A stretch of DNA of 64,000 bases from Pseudomonas sp. DTU12.3. GTDB taxonomy: Bacteria; Pseudomonadota; Gammaproteobacteria; Pseudomonadales; Pseudomonadaceae. Both the position numbers and the translations under genes were made by a program. Below are positions 34,484-43,219 of this stretch, in pieces. The stretch lies in the NCBI RefSeq assembly GCF_004124275.1, contig NZ_CP027218.1:5465001-5529000 (forward strand). The letters run 5' to 3'. A model generated the notes under the pieces. That model saw only the letters and a program-made list of their open reading frames with translations, ran no database searches and had not been told where the DNA came from. Each line of letters opens with the position of its first letter. Position 1 is the stretch's first letter.

Positions 34484-35356
34484 ATGGAATTCATCCGCAG
34501 TCGCATTGAAAACCAACTCATGAGCCTGACCGGGCTGTCCCTCGGTCAGCTCGACCTGGAAAACCCCAAGGGCGATCCCGGCCTGTTCGGCCCCGACTCG
34601 ATCAGTTGGCAGGTGCACGGCGATTTCAGCAGCATGTTGATCGGCGGCATCAGCGCATTATTGCTGCAAGCCCTGCATCCACTAGCGCTGGCTGGGGTTT
34701 GGGATCATTCGAACTTTCGCCAGGACATGCTCGGACGCTTGCGCCGCACCAGTCAGTTTGTCTCCGGCACCACGTTTGGTTCCAGGCGTGATGCCGACTG
34801 GTTGATAGAGAAAGTCCGCACCATTCACCTGCAAGTGGTCGGTACCGCGCCGGATGGCCGACCTTATGCGGCGAGCGATCCGGACCTGCTGACGTGGGTG
34901 CACGTGGCCGAGGTCAGCAACTTTCTCGGCGCCCATTTGCGCTACCGCAATCCGCAGTTGTCGCTGGCCGATCAGGATCGCTACTACGCGGAAATTGCTG
35001 TGATCGCCGAACGCCTCGGCGCGCGGGAAGTGCCGAAGTCGCGACAGGCCGTGGCCGATTATCTGCAACGCATGCGCCCGCAGTTGTTGTGTGATCAGCG
35101 CAGCCGTGAGGTTTTGCGCCTGCTGCTCGACGCGCCGGCGCCGAGTGTTCTGGCAAGGCCGTTCGGCGACCTGATGATGAAAGCCGGCATCGACCTGCTG
35201 CCGGACTGGGCCAGCGACATGCTTGATGTCCGCCAGAGCTCGTTGCAACGTCAACTGATTCGCGCCAGCGTCAAACGCAGCGCGCCCATGCTGCGCTGGG
35301 CGATGCGCAATGGCTCGGTGCAACGTGCCAAACGCAGGATGGGCCTGCTGACCTGA
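34484..35356 (+). CDS. MpaB-family oxygenase-like protein (DUF2236)
   Basis: A 290-residue helical protein of the DUF2236/MpaB family, relatives of which bind a b-type heme and oxidise polymers such as rubber (latex-clearing protein). The conserved segments are visible: GGISALLLQALHPLALAGVWDHS, FRQDMLGRLRRT and the HxxEV motif in WVHVAEVSNF. No signal peptide is present, so it is probably cytoplasmic and its substrate is unknown. The ATG at 34484 is chosen over a GTG at 34478; neither has a strong ribosome site. It follows acs by 51 bases. Confidence 0.8.
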   Translation: MEFIRSRIENQLMSLTGLSLGQLDLENPKGDPGLFGPDSISWQVHGDFSSMLIGGISALLLQALHPLALAGVWDHSNFRQDMLGRLRRTSQFVSGTTFGSRRDADWLIEKVRTIHLQVVGTAPDGRPYAASDPDLLTWVHVAEVSNFLGAHLRYRNPQLSLADQDRYYAEIAVIAERLGAREVPKSRQAVADYLQRMRPQLLCDQRSREVLRLLLDAPAPSVLARPFGDLMMKAGIDLLPDWASDMLDVRQSSLQRQLIRASVKRSAPMLRWAMRNGSVQRAKRRMGLLT

Positions 35357-35360
35357 AAAG

Positions 35361-35428
35361 CTTCGCGAGCAAGCCCGCTCCCACATTTGGAATGCATTCC
35401 CATGTGGGAGCGAGCCTGCTCGCGAAGG
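35361..35428. repeat. Paired REP element, type B, inverted arrangement
   Basis: Here the two copies point the other way, with the CTCCCACA and TGTGGGAG ends facing each other around a short spacer holding the palindrome GGAATGCATTCC (35389-35400). Confidence 0.88.
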
Positions 35429-35495
35429 GTGCAACTCGATTGCCCGCCAAACTGGTAAACTCCCGCGCCCCAATTCTCTCCAGCAAGGCGCATGC

Positions 35496-36512
35496 ATGTC
35501 TTCCTTGAATCAGGCGCTGCGCGCCGCCCTCGATCAACGCCAGGACTTGCTCGCTGAGCTGCACCGCCAGGGCACCGATTGCTATCGGCTGTTCCACGGC
35601 AGCCAGGAAGGCGCCGGCGGTCTGACCATCGACCGCTACGGTCCGCAATTGCTGGTGCAGAGCTTTCACCAGACGCTGGAGCGTGACGAACTGCTGCAAC
35701 TGCATGCCATGGTCAATCAAACGTTGGGCCTGGAAACCCTGCTGGTCTACAACGATCGCTCGCGCGGCAATTCGCGCATCGACCGCGAAGACAGCGTCTA
35801 TAAAGCCGACGACGCTGCGCTGGCCGATCTTGTCGGTCACGAATGGGGCCTGAATTATCGCGTGCGCGGACGTCACGCCGGACAGGATCCGTTGCTGTTC
35901 CTCGACCTGCGCAACACGCGCGGCTGGGTCAAGGATCACGCCAAAGGCAAAAGCGTACTCAACCTGTTCGCCTACACCTGTGGCGTTGGCCTCAGTGCGG
36001 CAGCCGGTGGCGCGCGTGAGGTGTGCAACCTGGACTTTGCCGAAGGCAATCTGGCGGTCGGTCGCGAAAACGGTCTGCTCAACCCGCAATTGCCCGAGAT
36101 GCAATTCATCCAGTCCGATTACTTCCCGGCGATACGCCAACTCGCCGGCCTGCCGATCAGTCAGCGCCGCGGGCAGAAGCTGCCGAGTTATCAACGCCTC
36201 GATCAGCGTCAATACGATCTGGTGCTGCTCGATCCTCCGGCCTGGGCCAAAAGCGCGTTCGGCACCGTCGACTTGCTGCGCGACTATCAGAGCCTGCTCA
36301 AGCCAGCGCTGCTGACCACCGCCGACAATGGCGTGCTGATCTGCTGCAACAATCTGGCGAAAGTCAGCATGGACGACTGGCGCGAGCAGGTTTTGCGCTG
36401 CGCCGAGAAGGCCGGCCGGCCAGTGCGCGATTGGAGCGTGATGACCCCAGGCGCGGACTTCCCGTCCATGGATCAACAGCCACCGTTGAAAACCCTGATC
36501 CTGCAACTATAA
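35496..36512 (+). CDS. Class I SAM-dependent methyltransferase, RlmI-like
   Basis: A 338-residue protein related to the 23S rRNA cytosine methyltransferase RlmI. The N-terminal 90 residues form an EEHEE-like substrate domain (GLTIDRYGPQLLVQ), and the Rossmann methyltransferase domain has motif I NLFAYTCGVGLSAAAGG, the acidic residue in VCNLDF and the catalytic-type LLDPPAW. It lacks the N-terminal PUA domain that RlmI carries, so I do not use that symbol. The target is probably rRNA but is not proven. Confidence 0.83.
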   Translation: MSSLNQALRAALDQRQDLLAELHRQGTDCYRLFHGSQEGAGGLTIDRYGPQLLVQSFHQTLERDELLQLHAMVNQTLGLETLLVYNDRSRGNSRIDREDSVYKADDAALADLVGHEWGLNYRVRGRHAGQDPLLFLDLRNTRGWVKDHAKGKSVLNLFAYTCGVGLSAAAGGAREVCNLDFAEGNLAVGRENGLLNPQLPEMQFIQSDYFPAIRQLAGLPISQRRGQKLPSYQRLDQRQYDLVLLDPPAWAKSAFGTVDLLRDYQSLLKPALLTTADNGVLICCNNLAKVSMDDWREQVLRCAEKAGRPVRDWSVMTPGADFPSMDQQPPLKTLILQL

Positions 36513-36522
36513 AAGCCCCCCC

Positions 36523-36608
36523 TGTAGGAGCTGCCGCAGGCTGCGATCCTTTGACGTTGTCTTTTTACAAACAACATCAAAAGATCGCAGCCTGCGGCAG
36601 CTCCTACA
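36523..36608. repeat. Paired REP element, type A
   Basis: Inverted GTAGGAGCTGCCGCAGGCTG copies around an AT-rich spacer, between the methyltransferase and the DUF748 gene. Confidence 0.92.
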
Positions 36609-36726
36609 GGGAGTTTGTATGGGCTACGAATAGCGCCTACAGAAGAATCTGAACAATCCTGCAGCATGGCTATTACTTCGGAACCAGAATCGCGTGCCAT
36701 ACTCCAAGGCACTCCGATTCAGACAG

Positions 36727-39678
36727 ATGAAGCCGCACATGCCCAAAGGATTGATTCGCGCAATAGGCGCCTTGTTGACTGCTCTGGCCCTCTACAGCCT
36801 GCTGGGGTTTCTGATTTTGCCGGGCATTGCCCTGCGAGTGGCCAACCAACAACTGGCCAATTATGCGACGGTGCCGGCACACATCCAGCGCATCGAGCTC
36901 AACCCGTTCAGCCTTGAGGTCACCCTGTGGGGTCTGGTCATTGGCGAGCCGGGCAAGGAGCAGGTCGGTTTCGAACGCCTGTACGCCAACCTGCAAATCG
37001 ACAGCCTGTGGACAAAAGCGCTGCACCTGTCTGACATCGAACTGGACAAACCGAAGAGCGAAATCCTCTTTGCCAAAGACGGCAAGCTCAACCTGCTTGG
37101 CCTGTTCAATGTACCGCCAAGCGAGCCGACACCTACCGATCCGAACGCCAAACCCTTCCCGCTGCGCATCGACAACATCAAACTCGCCGGCGGCGTCGTG
37201 CACTTCCAGGATGTGCGTCCGAGCGAGCCCATCGAGTTTCTTTACGACGACTTGAGCTTCGAGCTGAAAAACCTCAGCACCTTGCCCGAAGACAGCGCCG
37301 ACATGACTCTGGTCGCCATCGGCCCTGCGGGCGGGCGGATCGACTGGAGCGGTAATTTCAGCCTGATCCCGTTCACCTCCGAAGGCACCCTGAAAGTCAC
37401 CGACGGCAAGATGAAAGCGTTCTGGCCTTACGTGCGCGACTCGGTGCCGCTGGTGCTCGAAGACGGCGTGATCAGCCTCAGCACTGAATACAAACTCAAT
37501 CTGTCGAAACAAACCGAACTGCTGCTGAACAACGTCGCGGTGAGCATCGCGCCTTTCGCGATCAAGGCGCCGGACGGGCGCCAGCTGGCGAAACTCGAAC
37601 GCCTCGACGTCAGCGAAACCAGCGTTGACCTGGCCAAACAGCAGGTGGTGGTCGGCAAGATCCGCAGCCAGAAACTCGAAACCTGGGCCGCGCTGGAAGC
37701 CGACGGCCAATTGGACTGGCAGAAACTGTTCGCCAGCCAACCGTCGAAACCCGCCGCCAAAGCCGCTGCCGAACCGGCCAGTACACCGGCCGCCGCAGAT
37801 TCGCCGAAAGCCGAACCGACAGCGCCGAGCAAACCGTGGCAGGTACTGCTCAAAGACGTGCAGTTGCGCAACTACACCGTCCATTTGGCTGATCGCTCGG
37901 CGAATCCGCCGGTGGCGCTGGATATCACGCCGCTGAACGTCGACCTGGAGGGTTTCGACAGCCTCAACGGCTCGCCCTTCAAGCTCAAGCTTGACAGCGG
38001 GCTAGGCAAGCAAGGCAAGATCAGCGCCGACGGCACGGTCAATCTGGCGCCGGTCAACGCTCAGCTCAACGTCAAGACCCAAGACATCGACCTGCGTGTC
38101 GCGCAGTCCTACATCAATCCGTTCATTCGCCTGGAACTGCGCAGCGGCATGCTCGGCAGTGACCTCAAGGTCAATCTCAAGAGCACCGCACCGTTGGCGC
38201 TCAGCGTGACCGGGCGTGCACAGATCGATCAACTGCACACCCTCGACACCCTGAAAACCCGCGACTTCCTCAAGTGGCAGCAAGTGGTGGTCGAAGGCCT
38301 GAACTATCAACACGGCGACAGCCTGTCGATCGACAAGGTCAATCTGTTCCAGCCGTATGTGCGCTTCATGATCAACGACGATCGCACCACCAACATCGAC
38401 GACCTGCTGATCCCGCAACCCGCCGACGGTGGCGCAAAAACCGTCGCGGCCAAACCAGCCAGCAAAGACAAGCCGCTGGGCATTCACATTGGCGCTATCG
38501 CGATCAATGACGGCTCGGCCAACTTCGCCGACTTCAGCCTGACACCGAACTTCGCCACTGCCGTGCAGCAACTCAACGGTCAGATCGGCACCATCGACAG
38601 CCGTCAGGCGAAACCGGCCAGCGTCGACATCAAAGGCAAGGTCGACCGTTATGCGCCAGTGACCATCAAGGGCGCGGTCAATCCGTTCGACCCGATGGCC
38701 AGCCTCGACATCGCCACCAGTTTCAAACGCGTCGAGCTGACCACCCTGACCCCCTACTCCGGCAAGTTCGCCGGTTACCGGATCCGCAAGGGCCGGCTCA
38801 ATCTCGACCTGCATTACCTGATCACCAAGGGCCAGCTCAAGGCCGAGAACAAAGTGGTGGTCGAGCAACTGCAACTCGGCGAAAAAGTCGACAGCCCGGA
38901 CGCCGTCAGCCTGCCGCTGAAACTGGCGATCGCCTTGCTCAAGGACGTCGACGGCAAGATATCCATCGAATTGCCCGTCACCGGCGACTTGAACAACCCG
39001 CAGTTCAGCGTGATGCCGATTGTCTGGCAGACCCTGCGCAACCTCATCGTCAAAGCCGCTGCAGCACCCTTCAAGATGATTGGCGGGCTGATCAGTGGCG
39101 GCGGCTCGGAAGACCTTGGCACCGTGTCGTTTGCGCCCGGCTCCAGTGACTTGAGCAAAGATGCTGAAGCGGCGCTGGTGAAACTCTCCCAGGCGTTGAA
39201 GGAGCGTCCGGCCCTGCGCCTGGAAATCGAAGGCACAGCCGCCAAAAGCAGTGACGGACCGTTGCTCGCCGAGCAACGCCTGGAACGTGAATACCAGTAC
39301 AACTACTACAAGATGCTCCAGCGCCGTGGCGACAAGGTGCCGGCTCAAGCGTCCTTGCTACAAGTGCCGGACGGCGAGAAAGGTCCGCTGCTCGAAGGCA
39401 TTTATCGCACCCGTCTGAAAACCCAGCCACCGGCCGAATGGAAGGACCTGGGCAAGGAAGAACGTACGGCAAAAATGCGTGAAGGCATCATCCAGTTCTG
39501 GAGTAGCAGTGATGTGCTGCTGCGTCAGCTCGGTCAGGACCGCGCCAGCAGCATCAAGGATTATCTGGTCGACAAGGGCCAACTCGCAGATGACCGTGTG
39601 TATTTCATCGACGCCAATCTTGGTGAAGCCGAAAGCGATGGCCGGGTGGTGACGCAAATGCATCTGGATGCCGAATGA
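36727..39678 (+). CDS. DUF748 (AsmA-like) envelope protein
   Basis: A 983-residue protein with one N-terminal membrane anchor (IGALLTALALYSLLGFLILPG), then long repeated beta-rich segments typical of AsmA/DUF748 proteins, a Pro/Ala linker near residue 355, and a C-terminal OmpA-like region (SFAPGSSDLSKDAEAALVKL). AsmA-like proteins form periplasmic grooves that move lipids between membranes; DUF748 is related in fold, so a role in envelope lipid traffic is reasonable inference. ATG codons at 36727 and 36739 are both possible starts. Its end overlaps the next gene. Confidence 0.85.
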   Translation: MKPHMPKGLIRAIGALLTALALYSLLGFLILPGIALRVANQQLANYATVPAHIQRIELNPFSLEVTLWGLVIGEPGKEQVGFERLYANLQIDSLWTKALHLSDIELDKPKSEILFAKDGKLNLLGLFNVPPSEPTPTDPNAKPFPLRIDNIKLAGGVVHFQDVRPSEPIEFLYDDLSFELKNLSTLPEDSADMTLVAIGPAGGRIDWSGNFSLIPFTSEGTLKVTDGKMKAFWPYVRDSVPLVLEDGVISLSTEYKLNLSKQTELLLNNVAVSIAPFAIKAPDGRQLAKLERLDVSETSVDLAKQQVVVGKIRSQKLETWAALEADGQLDWQKLFASQPSKPAAKAAAEPASTPAAADSPKAEPTAPSKPWQVLLKDVQLRNYTVHLADRSANPPVALDITPLNVDLEGFDSLNGSPFKLKLDSGLGKQGKISADGTVNLAPVNAQLNVKTQDIDLRVAQSYINPFIRLELRSGMLGSDLKVNLKSTAPLALSVTGRAQIDQLHTLDTLKTRDFLKWQQVVVEGLNYQHGDSLSIDKVNLFQPYVRFMINDDRTTNIDDLLIPQPADGGAKTVAAKPASKDKPLGIHIGAIAINDGSANFADFSLTPNFATAVQQLNGQIGTIDSRQAKPASVDIKGKVDRYAPVTIKGAVNPFDPMASLDIATSFKRVELTTLTPYSGKFAGYRIRKGRLNLDLHYLITKGQLKAENKVVVEQLQLGEKVDSPDAVSLPLKLAIALLKDVDGKISIELPVTGDLNNPQFSVMPIVWQTLRNLIVKAAAAPFKMIGGLISGGGSEDLGTVSFAPGSSDLSKDAEAALVKLSQALKERPALRLEIEGTAAKSSDGPLLAEQRLEREYQYNYYKMLQRRGDKVPAQASLLQVPDGEKGPLLEGIYRTRLKTQPPAEWKDLGKEERTAKMREGIIQFWSSSDVLLRQLGQDRASSIKDYLVDKGQLADDRVYFIDANLGEAESDGRVVTQMHLDAE

Positions 39679-39974
39679 TGAACAGCAAATGGATCGCTGC
39701 GCTGGCCCTGACGCTCGCGGCCGGTCACGCATCGGCGTCCGATACCCTGCGCTGCGGCAGTCAGTTGGTCAGCCTCGGCGACCGTTCCAGCGAAGTCCTG
39801 CAGAAGTGCGGCGAACCGGTGGGGCGGGATGTATTGGGCTACAAGCGCAGCGCCAATCGCCGCGAGGAGTTTCAGGTCGAGGAATGGAGGTACGGGCCGA
39901 ACAACGGCATGTACCAATACCTGCGCTTTGAAGGCAATCGACTGCGGCAGATCAACAGCAAACGCGGTAACTGA
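39675..39974 (+). CDS. DUF2845 domain-containing periplasmic protein
   Basis: A 99-residue secreted protein with a signal peptide ending in GHASA, then the DUF2845 core (LRCGSQLVSLGDRSSEVLQKCGEP), with two cysteines that could form a disulfide. Its function is unknown. It overlaps the DUF748 gene by four bases (ATGA), so the two are coupled and may serve one envelope process. A second ATG at 39678 is an equally possible start. Confidence 0.86.
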   Translation: MMNSKWIAALALTLAAGHASASDTLRCGSQLVSLGDRSSEVLQKCGEPVGRDVLGYKRSANRREEFQVEEWRYGPNNGMYQYLRFEGNRLRQINSKRGN

Positions 39975-39980
39975 AAGAGC

Positions 39981-40058
39981 AAAAGATCGCAGCCTCCGGC
40001 AGCTCCTACAGGGAAACGCATTCCAATGTAGGAGCTGCCGCAGGCTGCGATCTTTTGC
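39981..40058. repeat. Paired REP element, type A, inverted arrangement
   Basis: The GATCGCAGCC...CTCCTACA copy comes first and TGTAGGAGC...GCTGCGATC second, facing each other across a spacer with GGAAACGCATTCC (40012-40024). Confidence 0.9.
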
Positions 40059-40074
40059 TTCTAGGAAATAGAAC

Positions 40075-40099
40075 AAGCCCCGACACAAGTGGCGGGGCC
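40075..40099 (-). terminator. Possible terminator after the BON-domain gene
   Basis: GCCCCGCCAC / GTGTCGGGGC forms a stem on the minus strand, followed by a weak T-rich run (TTGTTCTATTT), about 110 bases past the BON gene. Confidence 0.45.
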
Positions 40100-40208
40100 T
40101 GTAATGGCTACATCCGTGTAACCGTTCGCATGAACTCTAAAGTTGCGGCAGACGTATGGCTCGGCCCGTCTGTCGCGCCCTCTCCCGGTCCAGGCGAGAA
40201 GTCATGCC

Positions 40209-40562
40209 TTACTCGGCTTTCAGGCCGTCAGCGGAGACCGCTTTGACGCCTTTGATTTTCTTGGTGATGTTCACTGCGGTGGTTTTCTGAGCTTCGGTGA
40301 TCGCTACAGTCGACGACAGCGACACAACGCCTTTGTTGGTTTCTACTTTGATGTCGGTGCCTGGAATGCCTTTTTCGGTCACCAGGTCGCTTTTGACTTT
40401 GGTAGTGATCCAGGTATCGGAAGTACTTTCTTTAGCCTTGGTCATTTCACCGGCAGCCAGGGTCATAGGAGCCTGGGTAGCCTGGGTGGTTTGTGCGAAA
40501 GCGCCGGTCATGGTCAGGGTCAGCGCGGTAGCAGCAGCGGCAGTGATAGCGAACTTCTTCAT
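40209..40562 (-). CDS. BON domain-containing periplasmic protein
   Basis: A 117-residue secreted protein: signal peptide ending AFA-Q, a short polar linker, then one BON domain (about 48-115, DTWITTKVKSDLVTEKG and later KGVVSLSST...VKAVSADGL). BON domains bind phospholipids; OsmY has two and responds to osmotic or envelope stress. This is a single-domain relative. The gene stands alone and has a sigma54-like promoter rather than an obvious sigma38 one. Confidence 0.88.
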   Translation of the reverse strand: MKKFAITAAAATALTLTMTGAFAQTTQATQAPMTLAAGEMTKAKESTSDTWITTKVKSDLVTEKGIPGTDIKVETNKGVVSLSSTVAITEAQKTTAVNITKKIKGVKAVSADGLKAE

Positions 40563-40626
40563 ACGAGTAACTCCTGTTTTTCTGGAAAGTCTGCTGTGTG
40601 TCTTGTCAGCAGGGTTACGGTAGATG

Positions 40627-40644
40627 TTGCGAACGCTGTGCCAA
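40627..40644 (-). promoter_or_regulatory. Sigma54-like promoter of the BON-domain gene
   Basis: On the minus strand TTGGCACAGCGTTCGCAA has GG and GC 10 bases apart, with TTGGCAC matching the -24 box perfectly and TCGCA as a one-mismatch -12 box. Predicted start is about 50 bases before the ATG. Confidence 0.5.
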
Positions 40645-40812
40645 CTTTTTCAAACAGATAAAATCGTTAAAAATCAACTAGTTAACAATAACGATAATTT
40701 TCGGATTCATGCAATTTGCATGACTGCGGATTAAATCGCATGCAAGTTGCGGTTTTTTGGAAAGTTCCTAACACGCTGAAATTATTGAAGCTTTTGTGAA
40801 GCGCCGGGCAAT

Positions 40813-40838
40813 GAAAAATGCCCCGCAGTGCGGGGCAT
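40813..40838 (-). terminator. Intrinsic terminator after pilA
   Basis: ATGCCCCGCA and TGCGGGGCAT pair and are followed on the minus strand by five T, about 20 bases after the pilA stop. Confidence 0.88.
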
Positions 40839-40858
40839 AGTGAAGGCATCCAGTCAGC

Positions 40859-41290
40859 TTACGTGCCGCTGGCAACACAGCCTTTAGGCGAATAGTCCGG
40901 CGCCACTGTGGTGCCGCACGTCCAGACACCTGCGCCGGTGCCCGAAGAACGAGTCAGCGTAATGGTTTTGCTCAGTACCGGGCCTGGCGCATTGAGAATC
41001 GTGCACGTGATAGTACCGGCACCCGTCGAGGCGGTGCCCGAAGCGGCCAATGTGCAATTGGATGTCGCTGCAGTGGCGCTGCCCGCCACCAAGGTCAGCG
41101 TCGGATCGGTACCTTGATTGATGGTGTCTTCGAACGGCACTTTCAGTGCGCTGATTTCCGCCAGGCCCGCCGTTACCTTGGATCGCGCCTGATATTTGGA
41201 GTACTGCGGCAAGGCGATGGTCGCCAGAATGCCGATGATCGCCACAACGATCAGCAGCTCGATCAGAGTAAAACCTTGTTGTTTTTTCAT
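40859..41290 (-). CDS. pilA: Type IV major pilin
   Basis: The major subunit of the type IV pilus. The prepilin leader MKKQQG is cut before F7 by PilD; then comes the classic hydrophobic spine FTLIELLIVVAIIGILATIA with Glu5 of the mature form. The globular part has four cysteines, the last pair (VWTCG...KGCV) giving a C-terminal disulfide loop. At 143 residues it is of normal size. I chose the ATG at 41290; a longer frame to 41434 runs through the promoter. It is divergent from pilB, and its sigma54 promoter suggests control by PilR, encoded at 59 kb. Confidence 0.95.
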   Translation of the reverse strand: MKKQQGFTLIELLIVVAIIGILATIALPQYSKYQARSKVTAGLAEISALKVPFEDTINQGTDPTLTLVAGSATAATSNCTLAASGTASTGAGTITCTILNAPGPVLSKTITLTRSSGTGAGVWTCGTTVAPDYSPKGCVASGT

Positions 41291-41337
41291 AGACACGCTC
41301 CATGCATGAGTCGAAATCTCATGATCTGAACAAGGAT

Positions 41338-41355
41338 CAGCACAGCCCATGCCAA
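41338..41355 (-). promoter_or_regulatory. Sigma54 promoter of pilA
   Basis: TTGGCATGGGCTGTGCTG on the minus strand has GG and GC 10 bases apart and fits TGGCAYR-N4-TTGCT with one mismatch. It predicts a leader of about 35 bases. PilSR with sigma54 controls pilA in P. aeruginosa. Confidence 0.72.
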
Positions 41356-41516
41356 CGCCGTCCAGGCCCCGTGCATTGGCCGGGAAGCGCAAGCGACGCC
41401 GTTTCCTACAACCTGCAACCGCACTATCTGACACTTTTTGTCACCTGCACCTGACGTGTTTGGCGCTGTCACTTGACTAGGCTATAAGTCATGAACTGCT
41501 AGCGTGCGGAATCCCC

Positions 41517-43217
41517 ATGAATGACATCGCTCTGAGCGGTCTGGCCAAGCAATTGGTGCAGGCCGAACTGCTTACGGAAAAAAGCGCCCAGCAGGCCTGG
41601 CAGCAGGCCCAGCGCAATCGGCTGTCGCTGGTCAGTTATCTGGTGCAGAACAAACTGGTGAAGAGCTCGCAGGTGGCGGAAATCGCCTCGGAGCATTTCG
41701 GCATGGCGTTCCTTGATCTCAATTGCCTGGACAAGGAAACCCAGCCCAAGGGACTGGTCAGCGAAAAACTCGTGCGCCAGCATCACGCCCTGCCCTTGTG
41801 GCGGCGTGGCAACAAGCTGTTCGTGGGCATTTCCGACCCGAGCAATCATCAGGCGATCAACGACATCCAGTTCAGCACTGGGCTGAGTACCGAGGCCATT
41901 CTGGTCGAGGACGACAAACTCACCGAGGCCATCGAAAAATTTTTCGACACCCACGCCAGTGGCCTCGAAGACATGGCCGATGTCGATCTCGACGGCCTTG
42001 ATGTCGAAGCCATCGACGACAGCAAGCAGGACGCCATTGGCGGACTCGACGCCGACGATGCGCCGGTGGTGCGTTTCGTCCACAAGATGCTGCTCGACGC
42101 GATCAAGAGCGGCTCGTCCGACCTGCACTTCGAACCTTACGAGAAGAACTATCGAGTGCGCGTGCGCACCGACGGCATCCTGCGCGAAGTGGCCAAGCCA
42201 CCGATCCAGTTGGCCGGGCGCATCGCCGCGCGCCTGAAAGTCATGGCCAGCCTCGATATCTCGGAACGGCGCAAACCGCAGGACGGGCGGATCAAGATGC
42301 GTCTGTCGAAAAGCAAGTCGATCGATTTCCGGGTCAACACGCTGCCGACCCTGTGGGGCGAAAAAGTCGTGATCCGGATTCTCGACCCGTCCAGCGCGCA
42401 GATCGGCATCGATGCCCTCGGCTATGAACCGGCGCAGAAAGACCTGTACATGGCTGCACTCAAGCAACCGCAAGGGATGATCCTGGTCACCGGCCCCACC
42501 GGTTCGGGCAAGACCGTGTCGTTGTACACCGGCCTGAATATCCTCAACACCGTCGACATCAATATCTCCACCGCCGAAGACCCGGTGGAGATCAACATGG
42601 AAGGCATCAACCAGGTCAACGTCAATCCCAAGCAGGGGCTGGACTTTGCCCAGGCCCTGCGCTCGTTTCTGCGGCAGGATCCGGACGTGATCATGGTCGG
42701 CGAGATTCGTGATCTGGAAACCGCCGAGATCGCCATCAAGGCGGCACAGACCGGTCACCTGGTACTGTCGACCCTGCACACCAACAGCGCCGCGGAAACC
42801 CTGACCCGTTTGCACAATATGGGCATCCCCGGTTTCAACATCGCCACGTCGGTCAGCCTGATCATCGCCCAGCGCCTGGCGCGCAAGTTATGCAGCCACT
42901 GCAAAAAACCCATCGAGATCCCGCGCGAAACTCTGCTCAAGGAAGGTTTCCCCGAGGAACGCATCGGCCATTTCACGATCTACGAGCCGGTCGGTTGCGA
43001 TCACTGCAACGGAGGATACAAGGGTCGCGTGGGGATTTATGAAGTGGTGAAAAACACACCGGAGCTGCAACGGCTGATCATGGCCGAGGGCAACTCGCTG
43101 GAAATCGACAGCCAGATGCGCCGCGACGGCTTCGACGACCTGCGCACCTCAGGGCTGCACAAGGCCATGCAAGGCATCACCAGCCTTGAAGAAATCAACC
43201 GGGTCACCAAGGACTGA
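41517..43217 (+). CDS. pilB: Type IV pilus extension ATPase PilB
   Basis: PilB is the hexameric ATPase that drives pilus assembly from the cytoplasmic side. The 566-residue protein has the N-terminal MshEN-type region, a Walker A GPTGSGKT at 326-333, the Asp and His boxes (STAEDPVEI, HTNSAAETLTRL), and a tetracysteine zinc site (CSHC, CDHC) near 462 and 500. It starts at ATG 41517, is divergent from pilA, and is followed two bases later by pilC. Confidence 0.96.
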   Translation: MNDIALSGLAKQLVQAELLTEKSAQQAWQQAQRNRLSLVSYLVQNKLVKSSQVAEIASEHFGMAFLDLNCLDKETQPKGLVSEKLVRQHHALPLWRRGNKLFVGISDPSNHQAINDIQFSTGLSTEAILVEDDKLTEAIEKFFDTHASGLEDMADVDLDGLDVEAIDDSKQDAIGGLDADDAPVVRFVHKMLLDAIKSGSSDLHFEPYEKNYRVRVRTDGILREVAKPPIQLAGRIAARLKVMASLDISERRKPQDGRIKMRLSKSKSIDFRVNTLPTLWGEKVVIRILDPSSAQIGIDALGYEPAQKDLYMAALKQPQGMILVTGPTGSGKTVSLYTGLNILNTVDINISTAEDPVEINMEGINQVNVNPKQGLDFAQALRSFLRQDPDVIMVGEIRDLETAEIAIKAAQTGHLVLSTLHTNSAAETLTRLHNMGIPGFNIATSVSLIIAQRLARKLCSHCKKPIEIPRETLLKEGFPEERIGHFTIYEPVGCDHCNGGYKGRVGIYEVVKNTPELQRLIMAEGNSLEIDSQMRRDGFDDLRTSGLHKAMQGITSLEEINRVTKD

Positions 43218-43219
43218 AC

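Larger units (their letters stand above)
40563..40858. other. AT-rich intergenic region between the BON gene and pilA
   Basis: This 296-base gap is clearly more AT-rich than its surroundings. It holds the BON gene's ribosome site (AGGAG), its sigma54-like promoter (40627-40644) and the pilA terminator. I see no further gene. Confidence 0.6.

Noticed and set aside
37428..37871. Ser/Leu-rich frames antisense to the DUF748 gene
   Set aside because: They are shadows of the repeated codon pattern of the plus-strand gene and lack starts or conserved sequence.
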